64,000 bases of DNA from Hyaloraphidium curvatum (taxonomy: Eukaryota; Monoblepharomycota; Hyaloraphidiomycetes; Hyaloraphidiales; Hyaloraphidiaceae): assembly GCA_025558095.1 (NCBI GenBank), contig JAIVFI010000019.1:372001-436000 (forward strand), in the 5' to 3' direction. This document shows, one piece after another, positions 57,244 through 64,000 of the stretch (position 1 is the stretch's first letter; every line of letters starts with the position of its first letter). Position numbers and translations under genes: made by a program. The notes below the pieces were generated by a model, which made no database searches, was not told where the DNA came from, and worked only from the letters and a program-made list of their open reading frames with translations.

Positions 57244-59775
57244 ATGAACACGTACTCGCCGCAGCTGCCCGGCAAAAAAGCAGAGGCCGCGCAGGCCACG
57301 ACGGGCCGGTGGTCGCCGCTGCCGTCCTTCGCGCCCGCCGCCCCCCTGAGGGCAAACGGCGTCGCGGCGCCCGCCGGCGCGTCGGAGCTGCAGAAGGCGT
57401 TCCTGCAGCGCCGCGGCGAGCTGCTGACGTCCATCGACGGCTCGCGCTCGCTGCTGAGGGACCTGAAGGCCGCGCCGACGCTGGGCTTTGCCGCGCAGTA
57501 CCCGCTGCGGATACCATCGACGCTGTCCAAGCCGCCCCTGCCCGACGCGCGCTCGCAGGCGACCCTAGCCGGATCGCGCAGCTCGGACAGCGTGGCGGCC
57601 CCCCGGGATGCCGCCCCCGTCGCCGATGGTTGGGCATCGGCGCCGGGCACCGAGGCGGCGGACATTGACCTCGACGACGGGTCGCCCCTCAACGTACTGA
57701 AGGTGGACGTCAAGGGCCCGGCCCCCCCGACCTCCTGGATGGCCAACCTGCTCCAGGAGAAGCTGGTGGAGGCGTCGTCGTACCTGGACAGGCTCTTTAA
57801 CCGCATCTCGGACACGAGCTCCAAGGTGTTTGTCACCGGGGACCTGAACGCGGGCAAGAGCACCTTCGTGAACGCGCTGCTGCGCCGCGAGGTGGTGCCA
57901 CAGGACCAGCAGCCCTGCACGACCTCGTTCTGCGAGGTCATCGACGCGAACCAGAACGAGGGCCGCGAGGAGGTGCACGCCATCGTGGACCCGGAAAAGT
58001 ACAACCGCACGGACCCTTCCACCTTTGCGCGGTACGACATCCGGCACCTGGACAGGATGGTGACGGAGAACGCGGAAAAGCACGAGTACACGCTGTTCAA
58101 GATCTACTGCAACGACAAGCGCCTCCCGGCCGAGAGCCTCATCAAGAACGGGCTCGTGGACATCAGCCTGATCGATTCCCCGGGCCTCAACATCGATTCG
58201 CTAAAGACCACGGCCAACTTTGCCAAGCAGGAGGACATCGACGTCATCGTGTTCATGGTCCATGCCGAGAACCAGTTCACGCTCTCGGTGGGGATGGCCC
58301 GGATCACGGGCGCCGCGCGACGCTGACCCGCCGTCCGCAGGGCAAGGAGTTTCTGCAGAACGCGGGCAAGGAAAAGGCCCACGTTTTCATCGTCGTGAAC
58401 CGCTTCGACATGATCGAGGACCAGGAGCGCTGCAAGCGCGACATCCTCGAGCAGGTCCGGAAGCTGTCGCCCGAGACCTACGCGGACGCAAAGAACCTGG
58501 TCCACTTTGTGAGCGCCAAGAACTGCATGAAGCAGTCCCAGGCGACGGGAGAGACCCCGGCCGATTTCGACCAGCTGGAAAAGTCCCTGCGGACCTTTGT
58601 CCTGGAGAAGCGGTTCCAATCCAAGCTGGCGCCGGCCAAGACCTACCTCAAAAACCTGCTCACGGACGTGGAGGTCATCGCAAAGTTCAACGCCGGTCTG
58701 GCCGAGGAGCGGATGGCCAAGGCGGTGAAGGAGCTCGACGAGGCCGCGCCGTCCTACAACCAGATGCTCGAGGTGAAGGAAAAGGTCCTGGACGACATCG
58801 ACAAAACCATCGACCAGACCAGCGCCGATGTTCAGAAGAACACGCGCGACAACCTGGACGGTTTTCTCTCCAGCCTGGAAGAGCAGACGAAGGAGGTCGA
58901 ATGGCGCGGCCTGTTGTACACGTTCCAGTACGCAAGGGACGTCAGGGCGCACCTGTACTCCACGGCTTCGGATCGCGTCAAGGAGGTGGAGCAGTTCGCG
59001 GTCTCAAAGTCGAAGGAGTGCATTTCGGGCCTGCAGCAGGCAATCACGGAGTGTTTGCCTGCGGACAATGCCGAGGCTGCGGGGCGGCCGGCACCGGACG
59101 TCTTTGAGGGCGAGGCGCCGTCTTCCAAAAGTGCCGGCGCGGGGGCCCAGGCGAACGGTTCCGCTGCGGTCGTGCCCGCCGCCGTGTCGCTGGAGCTCGG
59201 GGACTTTTTCGACCTCTCGGATCGCCTCGAGCTGGTCAAGGAGTATGTTCCCAGCCTGACGATGATCGCTTCCGGGATGTACGGCTACACGAAGCTCGCG
59301 GACGAGATCATGAAGTACGGCTACCAGGGCCTGCTCAACCTCGGCAGGTTTGCTTTTGTCTCGCTCGCAGTAGCAGGTGGGTTTGTCGGCTGTGCTCCAC
59401 GTGTCGCGCGGCGCTGAAGCGGGCACCCCAGGCGTCGGAGCCTTCATCTACACCCTGACGGACATGGAGTCCGTGCTGTCCAAGAAGATGTCGCGCAAGG
59501 TGCGCCAGCAGTTCCAGCAGATGCAGTGGGTCGAGAACCACGTGGAGCGCACGGGGCGGGCCACGCGACGGGCGCTCCGATTATCGATCTGGGACCTCCA
59601 GAACCGCTTCTACCGCCAGCTGGACGAAACTCAGAAGAAGCGGAGCCGTATCGAGGCGGACAAAGAGGAGGCGAGGAAGGCGGCAGAGTACTGGAAGGGC
59701 ATGGTGGACCAAACGGGGAAGCTGGAGGAGGCGGTCCAGCGGATCGACGTCACGGATCACGTTTCTTCGGCATAG
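57244..59775 (+). CDS. FZO1: Mitofusin, outer-membrane dynamin-like GTPase
   Basis: About 807 aa from exons 57244-58287, 58341-59376 and 59432-59775. The GTPase domain starts near residue 195: GDLNAGKSTFVNALL (G1), the switch threonine in PCTTSFCE (G2), DSPGLNIDS (G3), NRFDMIED (G4). Heptad repeats flank a membrane region toward the C-terminus (LLNLGRFAFVSLAVAG then VGAFIYTLTD), giving the U-shaped double-pass anchor of mitofusins. A final coiled coil (HR2-like) runs to the end. It fuses outer mitochondrial membranes. Wording is closer to fungal Fzo1 than to animal Mfn. The N-terminal 160 residues are less conserved. Confidence 0.93.
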
Positions 59776-59868
59776 GCGTCTGGGGCCGGGCAGCTGCGCG
59801 TTAGCAGTGTCCGTTCGCGCACCAATGTAGAGTCACAGCGGTGACAGCGAGGGGGGCCGAATGCACGT

Positions 59869-60878
59869 TTATTGCCGCCGGGCAGCAGCCTTCCGCTTGT
59901 CCATCTTCACGGAAACAGCGGTCTCGTTTGCCTTCGCAACCTTCTTCTCCTCCTCCGCAAGCACCAGCTCAATGTGGGACGGCGACGACATGTAGGCTAA
60001 GCGGTCGGCGGGTCAGCACGCCGGCCGCAACTCCACGCAACGTGACACGCACCGTTGATGCGGCCGTGGGCCCGGTATGTCCGCCTCCGGCCCTTGGGCG
60101 CCTGGTTGACCTGGATGTACTTGACGATCAGGCTGTCGACGTTGAGGCCCTTGACCTGCGACCGCCAAGATCCGTCACAAAAGGTTCCGTTCCTTCCCCT
60201 GGCGCCAAGGCACACCTCCGCATTGCTCTCCGCGTTCTTCAGCAGCCCAAGGACGAACTCGGCGCTCTTGACCGGCCACCGCCCCTGCGACATGCCGTGG
60301 GCCTTGGCCTGCGCCGTCCGGCCGACGCCGCCGTGGAAACGCCGGAAGGGCACCGCCTGCTTGTGCTCCTTCACATCCTCCAGGAACGCCACGGCCTTCT
60401 TCAGCTTCAGGCCCTGAATGGCCTTTGCCGTCTCCCGGGTGTTCTTGAAGTGCACCTGCCGACAACGTCCCATGTAAGCCTCCCGTCGTCCCCTGTCCAG
60501 AAGCAAGCGCCTGACGACGCACCCGAAGGTAAGAGCCCCGCGCCTTGGCGACTGTTGTTCGGGAAAGGCCAAGACCACGGGAGTAGCGATGGGGTTGGAG
60601 GCAGAACGAAACGCAGGCGACGCGAATGGCGACATCGAAGGACAGAGACGTGTCAGCATGTCCGCAGTAGGTAAAAAGACCTCCCCTCCTCGGCCCTCTG
60701 GTCTCTGCCGTGTGTGCACGCTGTTGTCCCGCCAGCAGCACTCCACCGCAAGTCGTCGGATGTCGCACAACCCCACGGCCCTTCCCAGCAGAGCCGCCGG
60801 CCCCAATCGCCACGCCACCAAGTGTCGGCGACGCGCACCTTTCGTCTCGTCCTCGACCTGCGCCGCGTAGCGAACCAT
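59869..60878 (-). CDS. RPL17: 60S ribosomal protein L17 (uL22)
   Basis: About 179 aa from exons 60878-60839, 60551-60523, 60455-60216, 60155-60053 and 59996-59869. Landmarks: MVRYAAQ start, [63 protein letters not shown], then [29 protein letters not shown] and [18 protein letters not shown]. It lines the peptide exit tunnel. The first intron (60552-60838) is 287 nt, about five times the local norm; the others are 56-67 nt. NC2-alpha starts divergently about 41 bp away. Confidence 0.96.
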
Positions 60879-60919
60879 GGTGGAGTTGGGTGTTGGGCCT
60901 GAGGTGGATCGGATGTGAA

Positions 60920-61518
60920 ATGGTCAACACTAGGTTGGGTAAAGGCTTTCCAACTTTGAACCCGTGTCTTCGACATGAAGCGAAAGTAGGCTTACAAGAG
61001 CTCTCTGCCGGAAGCCGACTCAATATTGGACGCCCCGCCCCACCTCCCTGGCCCCCTTCACCGCCCCTCCTTCCTTTCCCCTGCGCTGTCGGCATGTCCG
61101 CGTCCTCCCGTGTCTCCCCAGGTACAAGACCAAGTTCCCGGTTTCCCGGATCAAGAAGATCATGCGGGTCGACGAGGAGGTGGGCAAGCTCGCGCAAGCG
61201 ACACCAGTGCTCGTCTGTGGGTCGCCGCGTCCTTGCCCGGCCGGCGTCCCGCTGAAGCGCCCCGGAATCGCCAGCCAAGGTCTTGGAGCTGTTCCTGCAG
61301 TCCCTCATCGACGAGACCTGCAAGGAGACTGCGGCACAGGGTGCAGCAAAGATGACGCCGGAGCACTTGTGGGATCGCGTCTCTCGCCTTGGCCGCGACC
61401 CCGCTGACCTGGATTGGTCCGCAGGAGGGCTTGTGTCAAGAACACGGAGAAGTTCGACTTTCTGGACTCGGTCGTCAATAAAGGCGCGTTGCCTGCGGAC
61501 GTCGAGGATGAAACCTGA
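60920..61518 (+). CDS. BUR6: NC2-alpha/DRAP1/Bur6 histone-fold transcription regulator
   Basis: About 98 aa from exons 60920-60933, 61122-61216, 61275-61368 and 61425-61518. It is little more than a histone fold: [43 protein letters not shown] (helices 1-2, shown by the exon 2-3 join), [20 protein letters not shown] and [10 protein letters not shown]2-alpha pairs with NC2-beta (Dr1) to bind TBP and repress or redirect transcription. The first exon (MVNTR) and the 188-nt first intron are inferred; the other exons are firm. Confidence 0.85.
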
Positions 61519-61821
61519 GGGGTTCAAGGATTAATGGGACTCCACTCGGATCGCACAACGGGACAGCGAATCAGGAGCGGCACATGGGGACGCTGCAGAA
61601 GCTGGGAGCTTCACATAGCATTTGTGCAGGGACGCTTGATTTCGCGGGACCTCGGGGCCGGCACAGCGGCTGGGTGCTGTCTGGCTGCCACCACTGTGAC
61701 TCTGCATTGTTGCGCGAACGGACACTAACTCTAGCTTGCGCTGCGGAAGTCTGATCCCGTCCCCCCGGCGCTGCCTCCCGTGCTAGCTTCGCGCGGAGCG
61801 GACCCAATTCTGTTCTGGGCC

Positions 61822-61853
61822 GGGGGGCTGGGGGGGAGGGGGGGGGGGGGGGG
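61822..61853 (+). repeat. Guanine tract with quadruplex potential
   Basis: Almost uninterrupted G: six Gs, CT, six Gs, an A, then about 16 Gs. Such tracts can form G-quadruplexes and also cause assembly or base-calling errors, so the exact length is unreliable. Confidence 0.85.
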
Positions 61854-62262
61854 TGTTAGGTTCGCAGCAGGATCTTTCTATTGATGGGTGTTGATTGGGA
61901 CGATGTTCCTTGTGGAAGAGCGGCGATGGGTCCAAATGCATGCCCTCTCATTTCACCCCAAAGGTACAGCTGATCACTAGGCTGATGTCCAAGGTCTGAG
62001 AATGGTGAGCTTGCTGGCCGCCATGTCCTCCACTCCTCCAAGTTCCAAAGTGAAATGTAAGGAGTGTTACCCTTTTGTAAGCTTGCTGGACACCTACAGC
62101 ATTTGCCATCCCAGGGCCTACGTCAAGGACCCAGTCAACTGCAGCAAACTGTGAACAGACCATCCATTTCGTCTTCTTCACGGACAAGACTACCTTCCTT
62201 GCGCACTGGTCGAAAAGCGTGTAATCCGTTCAGAGCAGCACACAGATCGGAGGGGAAAACAG

Positions 62263-62373
62263 CTGCTTGCGCTGTGCCAGGAGGAGGAGCTTGTGATCCT
62301 AAACGGCCACCTCGAACCAGGGGCAACAACCCGTGCAGGGAAAGATGGCAAGCACGACAGAAGAATACAATAG
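62263..62373 (+). pseudogene. Possible retroelement endonuclease remnant
   Basis: One frame reads LLALCQEEELVILNGHLEPG, similar in pattern to the LLxLCxxxxLVILNG segment of APE-type endonucleases in non-LTR retrotransposons. It then hits stops at 62371 and soon after. No other endonuclease motif is intact nearby. Weak call. Confidence 0.3.
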
Positions 62374-62755
62374 TATTGGTGACCGGACCTGCCCCTGGCT
62401 TGGCCACTGTTACACCATCAGTTTGCTGCTAATTTGAAGTTCGTCAACGTGCATCTTTGTCATTTTCCCCGTTTTCTGTCCTTCATGGACTTTGAGATAA
62501 TGAAGCTGGCAATGGAGTGTTGGAATGGGTCGTTGCTACGATTCTGTATCAATAGGGAGTCTATTGGCGTGTGGGGATACTTGGGTACGACCGGAGGGGT
62601 CATCTAGGGACTTGTCATCATCTCAAGCTTTTCAGAAATGCTTTCATGAGTGTGTCGATCACGTTGAAAATGAGAATCCATCCGGTACCTTCAATCCACG
62701 GTTGGACAACGGGTCAACGTGAAACTGTCCCTCTCCCCATCCCGTCCATCTGAGT

Positions 62756-63480
62756 TCAGACCCGGTTCAGACCACTGGGGCTACGTCTTCCCCACGCCCC
62801 ATAGCCACTCCAACATGGATCAGAGTTGAGGGCCTTCTCCTTTTGCCGCCTCACTTTGATCGTGGGCTCGAACTCCTTGATGCTAAGAGCCCACAGCCAG
62901 GTCTCCACGTTCCACTTGCGGCCCAGTGCTTCCAGTCTGGTCTGCAGCTTCTGGCGCCGCTCTGCATTTGCTGAACAGTGGAACAGAAAGTGTTGTTCGT
63001 CTCCCATGTGCTCAGGGTCATGTTTGCACATCCTCTGCTGCACCTCATGTCCTTGGTGCCTGCCTGTCTCCACCTCCAGGTCGTGGGTAGAGCAGAGCAG
63101 CTTCTGGACGTCCCTCCGGTGCTTCTCCACCCGGATCAGCGACGGTGCAATGTGACCAAAGGTCATGTCCCACATCCTCCAGAAGTGCAGCTTGTCGTTG
63201 TCCTTGAGCTTCTGGGCATTGATCTCCCTGAACTTGCCCTTCACATGATTCTCCAGTCTCCTTGGCCCATTAAAAAGTGTCCTTCTCCCACATCTCCCTC
63301 CCCTCCTCTCCACCATAGTACACAAGTAGTTCCCTCAGGAAGACAGCCCAGTTCCAGCACCCCTGCAGTGTCTCGATCTTGAGCTCCTTGTAGAGCAGGT
63401 ACAATGCAGGGTCAGCTGTTTTGATGCGCATGAGGAACTTGAGAGCCGACTCATGGTGATCATGAACTGCAAGAGGGTAC
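62756..63480 (-). pseudogene. Decayed non-LTR-retrotransposon-like C-terminal ORF
   Basis: A 189-residue open stretch (63325-62756) contains RMCKHDPEHMGDEQHFLFHC followed by ANAERRQKLQ, resembling the zinc-binding tail after the reverse transcriptase of LINE-type elements (HxLFHC pattern). Upstream, 63475-63290, a second frame reads HHESALKFLMRIKTADPALYLLYKELK and GCWNWAVFLRELLVYYGG, so the coding run is broken by a frameshift near 63250-63320. The upstream part stops at the copia LTR, consistent with insertion of that element into it. No reverse-transcriptase core is visible here. Confidence 0.45.
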
Positions 63481-63494
63481 TGATGGCCAGTGAT

Positions 63495-63657
63495 TGTTGT
63501 GACGAGGTTGTTCGTTGTGACGGACGACTGGTCCGGCCTCTAGCCGACGTGGACGGAAGGATGCGTGACCCCTGTGTGTGGGGAATTCCGTCGTGTTGTG
63601 ATTGGAGTTGGGGCCGCTTCTCTAAGTCGCCGCCAGCCTAACAACCTCGTCGCAACA
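63495..63657 (-). mobile_element. 163-bp long terminal repeat of a Ty1/copia element
   Basis: Begins TGTTGTGACGAGGTTGTT and ends AACAACCTCGTCGCAACA, an 18-bp inverted repeat with one mismatch and TG...CA ends. It sits directly 3' of the copia RNase H stop (63697, minus strand) and its purine tract. It is therefore the 3' LTR of a minus-strand element whose body lies to the right. Unusually short for an LTR. Confidence 0.85.
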
Positions 63658-63670
63658 CTCCCCCCGAAGC
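63658..63670 (-). other. Polypurine tract of the Ty1/copia element
   Basis: On the minus strand GCTTCGGGGGGAG abuts the LTR. This is the expected plus-strand primer position for an LTR retrotransposon. Confidence 0.7.
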
Positions 63671-63696
63671 GGGACCAACTCCTCCCCCCAACCTCT

Positions 63697-64000
63697 TTAG
63701 AGGAAGCGCTCTTTCGGCTGAGCTATTGTCATGATGTCCGCAAGTTGTTTTCCGGATTCAATGTCCTGAACCACGATTGTTCCAAGTTCCTGTTGTTGTC
63801 GAGTCAAATGGTACCGAATTGCAATGTGTTTGGTGCGCTCATGGTGAACAGGATTGTAAACCAAGTCCTGTGCCGAAGCATTGTCTTCGTGGATGATGGT
63901 GGGGCCTGGCATTGGAAACCCCAGTTCCGCAAAAAGGGTGCGCAAGTACATCACATCCCTTGTGGCTTGTGCCAGGGCAATGTACTCTGCTTCGGTAGTG
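63697..64000 (-). mobile_element. Ty1/copia polyprotein, RNase H end, runs off the right edge
   Basis: The minus strand encodes TEAEYIALAQATRDVMYLR, IIHEDNASAQDLVYNP and ERTKHIAIRYHLTRQQ, then SGKQLADIMT, stopping at 63697. These are the closing motifs of copia RNase H: the EAEY glutamate, the DNxSA aspartate, and TKHIxIRYH. The frame is open through the window end, so the integrase and reverse transcriptase should lie beyond 64000. The reading frame shown is intact, which suggests a fairly young copy. Confidence 0.92.

Larger units (their letters stand above)
61519..62755. other. Gene-free, AT-richer region
   Basis: No host gene is supported. It has scattered short ORFs, a G tract (61822-61853) and a possible decayed retroelement fragment near 62263-62373. 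Base texture changes from the GC-rich genic region to the left, suggesting old mobile-element sequence. Confidence 0.6.

Noticed and set aside
53927-57637. 1236-residue open reading frame on the minus strand, the longest in the window
   Set aside because: It runs antisense through FOL1, which is strongly supported on the plus strand. Only its 57142-56480 part is coding, as exon 1 of the coiled-coil gene. GC-rich DNA commonly leaves such antisense frames open.
60175-61527. 450-residue minus-strand ORF over RPL17 and NC2-alpha
   Set aside because: It only coincides with a fragment of RPL17 (KARGSYLR) and otherwise crosses introns and the antisense of NC2-alpha.

Overview
This window is nuclear DNA from a compact, GC-rich eukaryote. 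It encodes about 33 protein genes on both strands. Most are split by very short introns, nearly all 46-77 nt, with GTGCG, GTGAG or GTGGG donors and YAG acceptors. The best guess is an early-diverging (chytrid-like) fungus. The fungal hints are a trifunctional TRP3 (glutaminase-IGPS-PRAI), a trifunctional FOL1 (DHNA-HPPK-DHPS), ARO7, FZO1 and HIR/ubinuclein. A Siva-type zinc protein, a PAAF1 homologue and an RNF185-type ligase are less typical of Dikarya. The phylum-level call is an inference. Exon coordinates were worked out by hand from frame and homology, so they may be off by 1-2 nt in places. Gene boundaries are firmer.

Layout. 1-4.2 kb: TRP2 (5' end missing) and TRP3 in tandem. 4.2-15.8 kb: DRS1 helicase, PAAF1, an L-type lectin cargo receptor, MPDU1, a transportin and chorismate mutase ARO7, so three aromatic amino-acid genes lie within 16 kb. 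15.9-32.4 kb: ALYREF, LSG1 GTPase, a CAMK-like kinase, an AhpD/CMD protein, a metallophosphoesterase, kinetochore NUF2, an RNF185-like E3, COA1, V-ATPase subunit H, histidyl-tRNA synthetase and a FYVE protein. 32.5-35.5 kb: a class II (bacterial-type) HMG-CoA reductase with a C-terminal extension of about 445 residues. 35.8-47.1 kb: a YTH m6A reader, the 22-exon DNA polymerase delta catalytic subunit, a Siva-like protein, a coiled-coil protein, signal peptidase SEC11 and a ubinuclein/HPC2 protein. 47.2-61.5 kb: epsin, a ubiquitin-like protein, a CDK with a PCTAIRE helix, farnesyltransferase alpha, FOL1, a coiled-coil protein, mitofusin FZO1, ribosomal protein uL22 and NC2-alpha.

61.5-64 kb has a different texture: AT-richer, repetitive and without host genes. 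It holds a decayed non-LTR retroelement and the 3' end of a Ty1/copia element, including a 163-bp LTR, that runs off the right edge.

The genes are housekeeping genes packed head-to-head (divergent gaps often 40-200 bp) and tail-to-tail (stop codons as close as 2 bp). There is no operon-like pathway beyond the loose TRP2/TRP3/ARO7 group. I saw no tRNA, rRNA or CRISPR. I do not see a clear new multi-gene system. The most unusual items are the extended class II HMG-CoA reductase, two GC-AG introns, the Siva homologue and the nested retroelements.
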